A stretch of DNA of 64,000 nucleotides. It comes from Brachyhypopomus gauderio (Eukaryota; Chordata; Actinopteri; Gymnotiformes; Hypopomidae). The stretch covers positions 17,132,373-17,196,372 of the forward strand of contig NC_135222.1 in NCBI RefSeq assembly GCF_052324685.1, in the 5' to 3' direction. The notes beneath the pieces were generated by a model. That model had not been told where the DNA came from. It did no database searches and was given only the letters and a program-made list of their open reading frames with translations. The position numbers and the translations under genes are program-made. This document shows, piece after piece, positions 50,446 to 63,027 of this stretch (position 1 is its first letter; each line of letters starts with the position of its first letter).

Positions 50446-50645
50446 TGAACAGCTCTGTGTTGGATGCTCTGTACTGTCTGGGAGTGGCTGCTTTGTGTGT
50501 GAGCAGGGTGGGGGGGCTTCTGGTGCAGGAGCAAGCTAATGGAGAGAGAGTGAAGGGAGGAGAGAGTGAGGGAGGGGAAGACGGAGAGAGGGAGAGGAGA
50601 ATGAGTGGGAGAGGAGAGAGAGCAGGGGAGAGTAGCAACACTGAG
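50445..50645 (+). promoter_or_regulatory. mcf2l2: mcf2l2 distal first exon leader
   Basis: The frame of the mcf2l2 start codon stays open upstream to 50445, through a GA-rich stretch (50535-50640). This is probably the 5'UTR, although an in-frame ATG at 50601 exists. It is low-complexity purine sequence resembling the leader of the downstream alternative first exon. Confidence 0.4.
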
Positions 50646-53600
50646 ATGCTCTGCTGGCTGGAGGAAGAAGAGATGTCTGTGTGTGAGCTACAGGAGCGAG
50701 TGGGCTGTGTGATGAGCCACGTTGGTGAGTACATCCACCATTCTAGGGTCTGTGATGGGGGCGTGAGGATGCGGGCGTGAGGATGGGGGCTCTAGGGATG
50801 GAGGGGGTGTGGTGGGGTAGGAAGGACACGGTGAGCAGCAGTCGATCGTTATCAGGTCCTGTCTGTACATGCTTTACCCACTGATGATTCGGTCTAACTT
50901 TAGAATTGCGAAGCAGCTAAACACTGTACTGATCTGTGCTGCGTTGCTGGTTTTAATCACTGCTGTTTCAGCTCAGTTCCCGTCAGCTAGACATCCAGAT
51001 TTTGCTTTTAACGACAAAAAGTACCAGATTTATCAGATTGTATTCCCACAATCTTTTTCAAGATAATAAATCACACAGACCTATTTGAGGTACCATTGCT
51101 GCGTAATGTGTGTGCCTATTGCATGATCTGCTCTGGGTGAGCGACCTGAAACACAGAAGCAGTCTGCAGGTCTTTTCCTGGTCGTGTGTGGAGTGACAGT
51201 GAGGAGGGGGCGGGGCGGGGGTGTGGAGGGGCGGGGCTTATTGTCCCAGCGCTCCTGCTCCTGCTGGACTCACTGACTCCGGGGGGAGGGGCTGTACATT
51301 GCTGTGGAAACTAACATGGGCCTACCCAGCTGCCATGATTGGCGGGGGAGCTTCAGAGACCAACTGCTTCCTGCTGTGCACGAGGGAATTCCCTGTTCTG
51401 CACACCAGACCACAGCGAGGACCTAAGATGGACGCAGCTTTCTGAACAGTGTCACTACCAGTCCACGTTAATTAATGACCTGGTTTAGCAGCTCTTACTG
51501 GATGGCCACTGGATGTGTGACTCAAACTGCAATATCTTGGTTATAATGTTAAATAAGGTAAAACTAGAAATCCTCAAGTGGACCTTTGGGAATATACAGT
51601 GGGATTAAGATTAAAGTGGCATGTGGATTTGTAACAGGAGAAAATTGACAGTCATATTTTAAATGATCTTTTTAAATGACATACATGAGGCCAGAAGTGG
51701 GAAACGGTGTCAGATCAGCGTCATATGACTGAATTGGCCATTACAGCTCAACCTCACAGCAGAATGACTCATTGGATCTGCTTTTTGATTGGTTGCTGGT
51801 GACATCACCAGAATTAAGAACAAGAGATACTAAACTAAGGACGTTAAATGATGAAATTAAAAACAAATGTATGCCTGTACACAGAGGGATATGCCATAAT
51901 AAATACACTGCTTACATGCTTAATACACTAACATACTAAATACACAGCAGACATACTAAATACCCTGCTTACACAATAAATACATTACTGACATGCTAAA
52001 TACACTGCTTACATACTAAATACACAGCAGACATACTAAATACCCTGCTTACACATTACATTACTGACATGCTAAATACACTGCTTGCATGTTAAATACA
52101 CAGCAGACATACTAAATACCCTGCTTACACAATAAATACATTACTGACATGCTAAATACACTACTTACATACTAAATACACATCAGACATACTAAATACC
52201 CTGCTTACACAATACATTACTGACATGCTAAATACATCGCTTACATGTTAAATACACAGCAGACATACTAAATACCCTGCTTACACAATAAATACATTAC
52301 TGACATGCTAAATACACAGACATACTAAATACCCTGCTTACACAATAAATACATTACTGACATGCTAAATACACTGCTTACATGCTAAATACACAGACAT
52401 ACTAAATACCCTGCTTACACAATAAATACATTACTGACATGCTAAATACACTGCTAGCACAATAAATACACTATTTACATACTAAATACACTGCTTACAT
52501 GCTAAAAACACTGCTAACATACTAAATACAATACTTACACACTAAATACACTCAATACTCAATTACATACTCAGTACACGCCAGCACTCCAACCCCTACT
52601 CCTTTAGACGTGGTCAGCTGGTACCCCACAGAGCCGCATGTCCTTGTGTTTGGATGTCGTTTTTGTGGAGTTGTGAATGCAGCTGTGGTTGCAGCTGGGC
52701 TGCTGGAGGCTGTACGTTTGGGGCAGGTGGTGCTCAAACATCTCCAGCTGTTACAACATCTGCAGTTCCCTTTTGCTGTCAGCATCATAGCACTGATCAT
52801 TTATTACGTTAATAGGCCACATGGTGGCCATCTTTGCCAAACAGAATTTTAACCATGTAAATATGTCTTTTTATGGTTTACAAGTATACATTGCAATTTG
52901 AACTGCATTGAATGTTTTGAGCTTTTATTAATAGCATAACTTAATTACAATAATGTGTTTATTTCACTTGCTGTGTTTATTACTTTATTATTTATTAGAT
53001 ATATTTGAATTGTATTATTTTTTCTTAGATAATTTAATTGCTCTCATCATAGCTAATATTTATTTCACACTTTGAGGTATCACTATTAATTTCTAGTTCA
53101 ATGGTATTATGAACTCTAACCTATTTACTGTGTAGGATACATTCTCTGAGTAGATGGTAAAGCATAAGCGTGGCTGCTAAATGCAGTAAATGGAATGAAA
53201 ATGTGATGTAACGTGAATACACTGGTCACCAGTGGCCCCTGGTCTTTACAGCTTGCACATTCTGCTGCTATCTCTGATATACTGAAGTGTTGTGGTTCTT
53301 CATTAGAACCTAATACATACCAGTGGCAGGTTATCTACATTCTCGTTTAAAACCAGTGGCAGGTTCTCTACATACTGGTTTAATACCAGTGGCAGGTTCT
53401 CTACATGATTTCTGCTTCCATTCAAGTGAGCAGACACTGTCAGGAAGAGACGAGTCATGTCCATTAGATGCCTAAAGACTGTGAGTCCTCTGCTGTTGTT
53501 TGTGAGACAGACAGAGGAAGCACATTAACCCAAACATCAGGATGCTGCTTTTATGAAGCTCTGCCTTCCCATTTATATGTTCCTACTGCGTGTGGACGCC

Positions 53601-54069
53601 TCCTCCACTGCATCCTCTTAGCTACCCGACTGACTGGGCTAGAATATGGAGGTATCTGAACTAGTCTGTTCTCAGTTGACATCTTAAGCACTTTCTGCAA
53701 ATTTTCTGTCTGGTGAAAATTTAACTTTTGTCTGCATTCTTGGCTTCTCTTAAAAGGAGAATATCATACAAAATCCATCATGCTGGGCACTCTGGAGATG
53801 GTCCAGTATTTCCTTGTGTTTTCTATAGCTTGACTTTCTTGACAGCAATGGTAACTCCAATGGTATTTTTTCCCCTCCCCAGAGTGTGTGAGCCTCTCAC
53901 TTTATTAGTAACACACCTCTTGTGCATAAACTCAGTTTAAACATTTTAAATATGTAAACATTTTAGATACAGTGATGTTATCTGCATTTACAGATTGTTA
54001 GATATGTATCCCTGAAGCTACTGAGCTCTCCTGAGCATTCTCAACGTCGCAGCCACACTGACGGTAGTG

Positions 54070-54100
<31 letters not shown>

Positions 54101-54671
54101 GGTGTTGCACTTGTCCTGCAGGGTTGGGAGAGGTCTGACATCAAAACAGCAGCTGCTCCATACTAGCCACACTGCCACTGCTAAACCTTTGATGGATAGC
54201 TAACGTGGTGCGCTACAATTAGAGTATAATAAATGTGCAGTAGTAATGAGGCAGGTCAGTAGGGTGTAGGCGTAGGTGGAGGAAGTGTTGTGGCCGCTGA
54301 TGATCAGCTAAGATTGGGATGGCTGAGCTTCTGGGTGGTGTGTTTCTAGAACACTGCGCTGATGGTCTTCCCAGAAATGACAGCAGGGGAAACAGCTCCA
54401 GGTTTTATGAGCTTCAAGGTTTCCATGCTGAGGAATGTTTTAGAACAGCAACGTCAATCTGTTCATGTTGGGTCAGCAGAGGAATGTGAGCTCACCTTTC
54501 ATCTACTGTTGTGTGTCCCACCACAATGAGACCACTGCAGTGCAGTTTGTCCACTTCTGCGCCCCCCCCCCCCCCTTTGATGCTAAGTCTGTCCACTTGG
54601 AAGGAGGCTGAATTAATAATTAAGGAACGTTGAGTCCTTGGGTTAATTATAATGCCCTGTGTCACAGGGGG

Positions 54672-54728
<57 letters not shown>

Positions 54729-55832
54729 GTGGGACAGAAGCAGTCCCTGGTGACGTGTGGAGTCGAGCACACACCCCTTCTGCTGCAGAATGCCTTGGAG
54801 GGCGGGAGAGGAAGAGGAAGCCCCTCTGTTCTCTCTGTGCTCTGTTCCCCGTGCGCTCTGCCAGTCTTGGGGATGTTTGCGTAAAACATGCCAGTTAGTT
54901 CCACGGCTACAGCACACCTTGCCCGTCCACACAGGCACAGCTGTAGGCGGGGTCAGGGGTCAGGGGTCAGTGCTACTCCTAAGACCAGACTGCCGGAGAA
55001 CTCTACGATGGGCTCAATCATGTGTGAGTAGGAGACACTCTCAGCACGGTCATGGTCTTTAAACCTCTCCTGCTGTCTTACTGGACTTTTACATTTGTGG
55101 TGGGTTAATGGTGTATTGTGGTTGCTGTGGGTTAATGGTGCATAATGGTTGTAGTGGGTTAAGGGTGTATTATTGTTGTGATGGGTTAAGGGTGTATTAT
55201 GGTTGTTGTGGGTTAATGGTGTATATGGTTGTTGTGAGTTAATGGTGTATTGTGGTTGTTGTGGGTTAATGATGTGTTATGGTTGTTGTGGATTAATGGT
55301 GTATTATGGTTATTGAGGGGTTAATGGTGTATTATAGTTGTTGTGGGTTAATGGTGTATTATGGTACTTGAGGGTTAATGGTATATTATGGTTGTTGTGG
55401 GTTAATCCAGGTATTATTGCTGTGAATAATTCTAATTCATTGTGCTTAATAATGTTTGAGATGCAGGGCAATGTGGTCTAAAAGCTGTGAGTTTAAAGCT
55501 GAGATTTTAAAGCTGTGAGTTTAGAGCTGTGAGTTTAAAGCTGTGAGTTTAAAGCTGTGAGTTTAGAGCTGTGAGTTTAAAGCTGTGAGTTTAAAGCTGT
55601 GACTTTAGCGCTGTGAGTTTAGAGCTGTGAGTTTAGAGCTGTGAGTTTAGAGCTGTGAGTTTAGAGCTATGAGTTTAGCAGCCTGTAATACTAACCCTAA
55701 CAGGGTCAGTGTTCATAGTTTGTAGACGTGTTTGTGGTCTCATTTTTCTATATCAAAGCATAATTACAAATAAAGTTTGCGGTCCGGATTCATTTGATGT
55801 TTATGGCTATCCACAGGAGGTCACGCACGCAT

Positions 55833-55892
<60 letters not shown>

Positions 55893-55954
55893 CACACAGA
55901 AAGAAATGACTATTGTCAATACTAATGTATTGTTCTACTGAGACTCAAGGTCAA

Positions 55955-55992
<38 letters not shown>

Positions 55993-58900
55993 TGTGTGTG
56001 TGTGCATGCGTGCGTGACCCCCTTGGGGGGGGGGGGGGGGGGGATTGTGTAAAGCCACAGTACCCTCTCAGAGGCAGGAGAGGGTATGTTCTACCACCTT
56101 TGTAAGACTTAGAAGAGCAGGTTTTGGCACAGTTTTGGGCTCTGATGTGCTCTGATCTGTCTGCGCTGTTGCTTATTAACCACCCCTTGACTGTCTGAGC
56201 AGCTGTTACAGAAACACACGCAGGCATGATTGCACATGCACACACAGACTGGGCACAGGAGCTATGGTGCTTCACTCTGGCCATTTCTCAACACTACCCA
56301 CCCATCCATCCAATCCCCCAACCAGGTGTGCAGCTCGTCAGAGGTTGTCGACACTGTCCCGCCCCCTAGACTGTCCAGGTGTTCAGACACTGGGAGACGT
56401 ATTCCTTCCTCACTTCTCTTTCTCATCTTCTCTCCACACCTGCATCGCTTTGTCTGCAGGAGTTGTGTAGTATTTTCTTTCGCGATTGTTGGTGGATTTG
56501 ATGAAAGAGTCATCAGGATTCATTTCAATGTACCCATGGAGTGGTGACAAGGTTGGCATGATCTCAGCACAGCACTAGATACATCATAGGAACGTCATCA
56601 GTGTGAAGGTTGGCATCAGTGTGAAGGTTGGCATGATCTCAGCACAGCACTAGATACATCATAGGAACGTCATCAGTGTGAAGGTTGGCATCAGTGTGAA
56701 GGTTGGCATGATCTCAGCACAGCACTAGATACATCATAGGAACGTCATCAGTGTGAAGGTTGGCATGATCTCAGCACAGCACTAGATACATCATAGGAAC
56801 GTCATCAGTGTGAAGGTTGGCATGATCTCAGCACAGCACTAGATACATCATAGGAACGTCATCAGTGTGAAGGTTGGCATCAGTGTGAAGGTTGGCATGA
56901 TCTCAGCACAGCACTAGATACATCATAGGAACGTCATCAGTGTGAAGGTTGGCATCAGTGTGAAGGTTGGCATGATCTCAGCACAGCACTAGATACATCA
57001 TAGGAACGTCATCAGTGTGAAGGTTGGCATCAGTGTGAAGGTTGGCATGATCTCAGCACAGCACTAGATACATCATAGGAACGTCATCAGTGTGAAGGTT
57101 GGCATCAGTGTGAAGGTTGGCATGATCTCAGCACAGCACTAGATACATCATAGGAACGTCATCAGTGTGAAGGTTGGCATGATCTCAGCACAGCACTAGA
57201 TACATCATAGGAACGTCATCAGTGTGAAGGTTGGCATCAGTGTGAAGGTTGGCATGATCTCAGCACAGCACTAGATACATCATAGGAACGTCATCGGTGT
57301 GAAGGTTGGCATCAGTGTGAAGGTTGGCATGATCTCAGCACAGCACTAGATACATCATAGGAACGTCATCAGCTGAGGAACAGCGATTCTACAGTCATTT
57401 CTATTTTTTTGCTGTTTTTCTGAATTTGTGTTTGTGTTAAATTCAGCCTGCATGGATGTATGTACATAGTTTGGCTATTCCGGGCTCTTCCAGAAGCACT
57501 TTTCCAGGACACTTATTCTCATGCCAAATAATTCCTAGATAGCATCCTAGACATTTACATTTACATTTATGGCATTTGGCAGACGCCCTTATCCAGAGCT
57601 ACTTACATTTTTTTTATCTCATTTTATACAAGTGAGCAATTGAGGGTTAGGTGCCTTGCTCAGGGGCACCTCAGTCATGGCCTCAGGTCTGGGGATTGAA
57701 CCCACGACTCTCCGGTCACAAGACCAGTTCCCTAACTACCAGGCCATGACTGCCCAGACTGCCCAGACAGGTCTTCCGTATGCTGAGTCATATCTGGACA
57801 GCACATTGTTCAGATGCCAGAGGCGTGAAACACAGAGTGCAGTGGGACCCTCAAATCCCTCAAAATGGCGTAACTAAAGCCACCTGGGTGAAGGGAGTCA
57901 GACAGGGAGTGTGCACTGGCCACAACACATGGGCTCAGTCCTCAATAGACCACTCACTTAAACACCTCTTACTTAAACACAACCCACTTATACACCTCTG
58001 ATTTAAACACCACTCACTTTAACATCTCTAACTTAAACACCACTGAGGTTTTATACAATATAATTTTCATAATCAGAGGGAAAGTGTTCTTGTAATAAAA
58101 ACGACACTGACTGAGATTTCGGACTCTGGTTATACATAGTGGAGTTCTGGTTTGGGAGGGTTTAGTGGTTGGAGTTTATGGAACCCTGAAGCTTGCGTCT
58201 CAGAGCAGAGAGGAAACACGTCGTCGATAGCAGTGTGGATGACGTGGATGCGGACACACTTCCTGTGTGTTTATACGAGGCACTCAGATTGTCAGATATA
58301 TGCGAAAAGCAGCTTTACAGGAAATGCTGTTTCTCTTTTTGAGAGGGATGTCCTAAAGGGTCGCCACTAAACAGGAGAAGCGTGTTTACAGGTGACTTCC
58401 TGCCCTGCCTCTGCACAATAAAGAGAGTGTGTGATGGGACGTGTGTATGTGTGTGTACCAGGGGGTAAGGTGGAGGGTGGGGGTGGGGAGTTATGCCCCC
58501 CACATATGAGGTGTTTGGCATGCTGTTGAGGTGTATGAGGTATGAGGTGTTTGGCTGGCTGCTGATTTATTCCAGAAATGTTGAATTCCCATTTCCAGCA
58601 GAGGTCACAGCTTCTCAGAACTGCCAATCATGATTAGTATCACATGATTAGTATCACAGTGCTTTGACTTCACAGTTTTATTTTCAGAGATTGTGCTAAC
58701 ATGGGAACAATTAATCTGTCCTCTGCAGACTTCCTGTAGCATTCTAGCATAAACAAAAGAGAAATATCAAGGCAAAAATGCGTGTCAGATGAGGAATGGG
58801 GTCTGTGTAATACTGAACAGTGTCTAAGGACATCGCTCTCTCCCTTTGTCTTTTGTTGTGCCACTCTGGAGGTCTGTGGTGTAGAAACATTTAGAATATA

Positions 58901-61900
58901 GAAAAGATCAAAATATGTAATGGTTTATAATCATTTATAAAGTAAGGCACGTCAAAGCAAATTTGTTTTAAGGAAAATGTAAGTTATAAGTATGCTTCAG
59001 ACCTCCCCCACCCAAGCTTTTGAGGGGCTTGACCAAATTCCACCTCTCTCATAGATCGCTGTGACTGTAAACAGGTAGGATCTGTTAACGATATGTTACA
59101 CAACTGCATGTGGTGTCTGCATGTGGACTGTGTCACATGACTCTGATGTGAACTCCACTCCCCAGGGCACCGCTGCAAAACATCACTGCCTTTCTGCACT
59201 GTGTTCAGGTCTTCTCACTGAATATTTGGTGTTGTGGAAAGTGAATTTCACGATGAAACCTCCCCGTCAACTTTTCCCCAGACAGACGTCACCCGGGCTG
59301 GGCTTCATGGCACGATCAGGCCTGCCCAGCTATGTGTTTGTTTGGCCATATGTTTGTATTTACCCTTACTTCAGTCACATGACCATGTGTTTGTATTTAC
59401 CCTCACTTTAGTCACATGACCATGTGTTTGTATTTACCTTCACTTTAGTCACATGACCATGTGTTTGATTTTACCCTCACTTCAGTCACATGACCACGGT
59501 GGTGCTCTCAGCATCGGGGCTCCGCCCACACTGACGGATGCCTTTGTCTTTGTTTTCCATGTTGCTCATTAGCAAGTTCCTTCCTCCCAAAGCTATTTTT
59601 AATGATGATTTCCCCCTGGTGATGGAGCGGACTTCTTTCACCAAGTGTCATTTGTTGCCATCAAGCCATCTGAGTAAGAAGTGGGCCACGCCGCTGCTCT
59701 GAAGCATTAGTGAGGATACAGAGGTTCATATTCAGACTATGGGTGAATGAGCCTTGTTCAGGGGTCTTGACTTGACATTATGTAACGGGCAGACAGAAGC
59801 AGGCATTGTCGGGCTGGGGAGGGTCTGTCTCTGTGTCTGGGGGGGGGGAGGTCTGTGCCTCTGTGTCTGGGGGGGTTGGTCTTTGGCAGTGTGAAGAGTG
59901 TGGGGAGGAGAGAAGTCTGGGTGCCACTCTTCAGTTAGACAGTCAGCCAAGTCTTTACCTCCACAGTCCAGATGGTGTGGGCACGTATCTGTGTGTAGTC
60001 TCTGCTAATTGTTGACTTTGTGTGTGTGGGAGGGTGAGAGAGAAAGAGGGTAAAGAAACCACATCTCACTGTGGTTTCAGTTCAGTCAAGCAGCGACAAG
60101 AAAAAAACAGAATCCACTGTATTCCCTTAAGAAACAAACATGCACATCAGAGCGCTGGTGTGTGTGTGTGTGTGTCTTGTGCTCGTCTGCTGTGTCAGGT
60201 GAGGTGGAGTCCTGCTCTGTAGAGTCCTGCTCTGTAAAGTCCTGCTCTGTAGAGTCCTGCTCTGTAGAGTCCTGCTCTGTAGAGTCCTGCTCTGTAAAGT
60301 CCTGCTCTGTAGAGTCCTGCTCTGTAGAGTCCTGCTCTGTAGAGTCCTGCTCTAACAAACATGGAGAGAGCAGCCGGCTCCTCTGACAGCACCTTCCTCA
60401 TGGCGGCCGGCGTTTGGGGAGACGCTTCCTGGCCTGTTCTTACAGCCAGCCGTTGGGTTCCTGCTCCAGACAGAGTCCAGTTTCCCCAGGGTGGAGCACT
60501 GTCCAGAACTGGGACTTCCTCTCTCTCTTAGATGAAGCACGTCTCGCTTCCTCCGTCTCCCGCGCGCACACACACAAGCTCCCTGAAGTCATACGTCTTC
60601 TCCAGCAGGGAGGCGCCGGTGAGGCCCTCCGTCTCCTGGTTGGTGTTTCTGATAGGTCAGGCCCGGCGGCACCGCGGTCCAGCCCCCACCGACCCTCCGC
60701 CTGGAGAACGCAGGAAAACATGCCGGAGCTGGAAAAAGTGAGAGAAGCCACAAATATGCGTCTCCTGCCAGCAGTGTGGAGCAGAGACCGGCTCTCCCAG
60801 CAAGCCTGAGTGGAGAGGGAGAGAGAAGAGGAGGAAGAGAGGAGAGAGAAGAGGAGAGAGGGACAAAAACAGACGAAGAGAGTGGGAGAAACAGTGAGAG
60901 GGACAGAGAGAGGGGGAGAGATAGAGGGGGGAAAGGGAGATACAGGAGAAGAAAGAAAGCATGGAGTGAAGCAGCCTGCTGCTGGGATCTGAGCTTCGTC
61001 TGAGCTGCTGTGCTTCCTCTCGTCTGGAGACCATGATGAAGCCCATTAAGCCAGTGATGGGTAAGAGACACACGGCACGCTGGTTTGTTGACCTGTGGGA
61101 CCCAGCAGAGCTCTGGAGCTTCAGACACCTTCCCTCCAACAGGGGGAGGAGCAGCGCACAGCTGGCTCCGGGTAGCTGGCAGAGAAGGTGGAGCTGGTGG
61201 AGCTGGTGGGGTCCTGCGATGAAGCTGTTGCCCGTTTGCAGCGAGAGCCTCGGGGACAAAGTGTCTTGATTGTTTTGTAGCTTTGAGTGGGAGGTGTGCT
61301 GTACGCATGGGGAGTGTTTTGCGACGGGTTTGTATGGTCAGACACTACGAAGGCCCAGTTAGAAGTGCATGCGTGTGCCCTGTATTTGTTGTTGTAACTG
61401 CAGAGTTTGACTCCTTCGCCTACGACTTCATGCTGAGCAACACAAGGCCTTTCTCTGCCCCTTCAGCTGCTGGAGATCACGGACTACTGGAGCTGAGGTG
61501 GAGCAGAAGTTAGTGTTGTACTGGGACAGGTGTAGTGGCAGAAGGTGCCTGCGCTGTCCTGGGCTGGGGCTGTGGGTGTGGCTGTGGGTGGGGCTGTGGG
61601 TTAGACAGACAGGTGTGTGTGCTATGAGCAGCTTCCTACAGTGACCTACAGAATGTTTGCAGCTCCCCCCTGTTTACAACTCGCCTGCTCCAGACGTTAC
61701 TTCCTATTACCTGGGAATCAGCTTACTGTGCTGCTCCCTGAAGAACATGGGATCAACAGTTTAATGTAGAACAGCACCTTGGTCCTGATGGGGCTTTATT
61801 ACAGGTGGAGTTCTTCAGCACTAGACTGAGAAATATTCAAGTCAGAAGCATCATTGCAAATCTTCATTGGTCTGGTTCTGGGAAGAGGAACCCTGGGAAG

Positions 61901-63027
61901 AGGAACTCTTTGCTGGTAGGAGGCGTGGAAAGCTGTGCAGGTCTGTCCAACTGTATCTGCGGGGAGGACCTGCCCTGTCTCTGCACGTAGCCTCCCCGGG
62001 CTGCTCTGTCATTGGGGAGAGGGCGGTACACGGCCAGCCTGGAACGGGCCGACCCGTCATCTTCCTCTCTGCTGCCCCCTATTGTGACCTACTTGTCTGT
62101 GACCCTGGGGCCAGAAGATAACATCGACACCACGCACGCCACTGACGCACATTGTCTTTCCTTTTGGGTGTCTGTGGGGGGACGTGTGGGTTTGTGTGGG
62201 GGTGTGTATGAGTATACAGTTGTGTGAAAAAGAAACTCTGGAATGTTTCATTACTGTAAATAGCAGCTTTTCTTGATCACTAGCAAAAATCTCCCGCATT
62301 GCAGTTTTGTGTGGTGCCGTGTGTAACACGCTGTTTGACGAGACTCAGCGGTTTAGGGTCTTAATGCAGGTCTTCAGAGCACAGAGCAGAACTTGTCTGG
62401 CTCCTCTTTGATGTAACGCTGAGTCCTCAAGTGTCTCCTCTTTCACGAGGATGTAGATGAATGGCTTGTTTAAATGGCATGAATCCCTTTGCAAATGCAC
62501 ACAATCTAAGACCTGTACTCAAGGTCAGAGGGTGTGCTTAGAGGCGCAGCCTCAGGACGGGGTCGTGTTTAGAGGCGTGGCCTCTGGGTCAGGGGGCGTG
62601 TTTAGAGGGGCAGCCTCAGAATGGGAGCTGCTTTCATTGTGCCTAGCCACTGTGAGGGGAGGCGTGTCCAGCTGATAACCTGCTCCACCCACGTCCATAC
62701 GCCTGGATGCCTCACACTGTGATTGTGCTGCAGCTGAGTGTGGAAATGTTTGAGGTCAGCAGAGTGATGCAGGTTAAACCACGGGGTTCTGTCACGGGGT
62801 TCTGCCACGGGGTTCCGTCATGCCAGCACTGTCAGGGAAAAGTATAAGCATATTTCACTAATATCTAACAGTTTGGCATTTCTCTCTTCTCTCTATTTCT
62901 TTCTCACCCCTCTCTCTGTCTTTCTCCTCTTTCTCTTCCACAGATGAGATCATGCAGCGGGATATCAGGCCTCTGCTAGCTGTGGACATCATCGAACAGC
63001 TTCACAAGCAGTTTGCCCTCCTATCAG
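50646..63027 (+). CDS. mcf2l2: RhoGEF MCF2L2 (5' part; gene continues past window end)
   Basis: MCF2L2 is a Dbl-family guanine nucleotide exchange factor (SEC14-like, spectrin, DH-PH). Only the start is here: coding exon 1 at 50646-50724 (donor GTTG|gtgagt) and exon 2 at 62944-63027 (acceptor TTCCACAG, donor TCAG|gtgagt), both with phase 1 junctions. Joined, they read MLCWLEEEEMSVCELQERV... then DEIMQRDIRPLLAVDIIEQL, HKQFALLSG. From memory, human MCF2L2 begins with a similar MLSCLKEEM...THVDEIMQ segment, closer than MCF2L or MCF2. An in-frame upstream ATG at 50601 would add 15 residues. The 3q27-q29 neighbours senp5 and ncbp2 support MCF2L2. The intron is about 12.2 kb. An internal alternative first exon is listed separately. 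Confidence 0.82.
51895..52560 (+). repeat. AT-rich higher-order minisatellite
   Basis: Short related units (ACATACTAAATACCCTGCTT, ACACAATAAATACATTACTG, ACATGCTAAATACACTGCTT) are arranged in a repeating order of about 85-115 bp over 650 bp. It lies in mcf2l2 intron 1. Confidence 0.9.
53305..53410 (+). repeat. Short tandem repeat of CAGTGGCAGGTTCTCTACAT
   Basis: Three imperfect copies of about 36 bp in mcf2l2 intron 1. Confidence 0.7.
54675..54720 (+). repeat. (TG)n microsatellite
   Basis: Twenty-three TG units followed by GAGAGAG; a smaller (TG)13 lies at 54068-54094. Confidence 0.95.
55090..55410 (+). repeat. 27-bp minisatellite
   Basis: About 12 copies of TGTTGTGGGTTAATGGTGTA plus TTATGGT in mcf2l2 intron 1. 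Confidence 0.9.
55485..55680 (+). repeat. 14-bp minisatellite
   Basis: About 14 copies of AGCTGTGAGTTTAA, alternating with TAGAGCTGTGAGTT variants. Confidence 0.92.
55835..56043 (+). repeat. (CA)n, (GA)n, (TG)n and poly(G) cluster
   Basis: CA repeat at 55835-55888, GA repeat at 55961-55990, TG repeat at 55991-56004 and a 19-G run at 56025-56043 lie within 210 bp. Confidence 0.9.
56556..57372 (+). repeat. 57/75-bp minisatellite
   Basis: Eleven to twelve nearly identical units (CATGATCTCAGCACAGCACT, AGATACATCATAGGAACGTC, ATCAGTGTGAAGGTTGG). Some carry an extra 18-bp internal duplication of CATCAGTGTGAAGGTTGG. Copies differ by almost no substitutions, so the array expanded recently. There are no unique spacers, so it is not CRISPR. 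Confidence 0.95.
57551..57755 (-). mobile_element. tRNA-derived SINE
   Basis: Read on the minus strand, the element starts GGCAGTCATGGCCTGGTAGT with a Pol III A-box-like segment. About 45 bp on it has a B box GGTTCAATCC. It ends in the tail CTGGATAAGGGCGTCTGCCA and ATAAATGTAAATGT repeats, a tail common to LINE2-mobilised fish SINEs. It lies in mcf2l2 intron 1. A short poly-A/T stretch (57610-57617) is internal. Confidence 0.75.
59335..59495 (+). repeat. 37-bp minisatellite
   Basis: Four copies of CCATGTGTTTGTATTTACCC plus TCACTTTAGTCACATGA in mcf2l2 intron 1. Confidence 0.88.
60205..60355 (+). repeat. 15-bp minisatellite
   Basis: Ten copies of GTAGAGTCCTGCTCT, with AAAG variants, just upstream of the putative internal mcf2l2 promoter. 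Period divisible by three makes frames open on both strands (SVESC, YRAGL). Confidence 0.95.
60360..61032 (+). promoter_or_regulatory. mcf2l2: Probable internal promoter/leader of mcf2l2
   Basis: The stretch is richer in CpG and GC than the surrounding intron (for example GGCGGCCGGCG at 60402-60412 and CCGGCGGCACCGCGG near 60663). It then becomes a GA-rich leader at about 60805-60960, leading straight into the ATG at 61033. This is an inferred promoter with no core element I can pin down. Confidence 0.35.
61033..61060 (+). CDS. mcf2l2: Alternative first coding exon of mcf2l2
   Basis: ATGATGAAGCCC encodes MMKPIKPVM and ends at a strong donor (ATGG|gtaaga) in phase 1, the phase needed by the exon at 62944. 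The product would begin MMKPIKPVMDEIMQRD, giving the same SEC14-like domain with a different N terminus. A GC- and purine-rich leader (60780-61030) precedes it, consistent with an internal promoter. The start context is ACCATGA. Support is sequence only; no transcript was checked. Confidence 0.6.
61061..62943 (+). other. mcf2l2 intron before SEC14-like exon
   Basis: Non-coding. An exon-like open block at 61403-61495 (EFDSFAYDFMLSNTRPF) has a good acceptor but no clear homology or convincing donor. Short triplications of CACGGGGTTCTG occur near 62780, and the pyrimidine tract before the acceptor (62880-62940) is exceptionally long. Confidence 0.5.

Larger units (their letters stand above)
50725..61032 (+). 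other. mcf2l2 intron 1, repeat-rich
   Basis: About 10 kb with at least eight separate tandem-repeat arrays and one SINE (listed individually), embedded in unique non-coding DNA. I found no further exon with convincing splice signals and protein similarity. Confidence 0.6.

Noticed and set aside
60086..60386. SVESC/YRAGL repeat open frames
   Set aside because: Artefact of the 15-bp minisatellite (period divisible by three).
61403..61495. Possible extra mcf2l2 exon (EFDSFAYDFMLSNTRPF...)
   Set aside because: There is a good acceptor but no recognisable protein similarity and only a weak donor, and inclusion between the first exon and the SEC14-like exon is unsupported.
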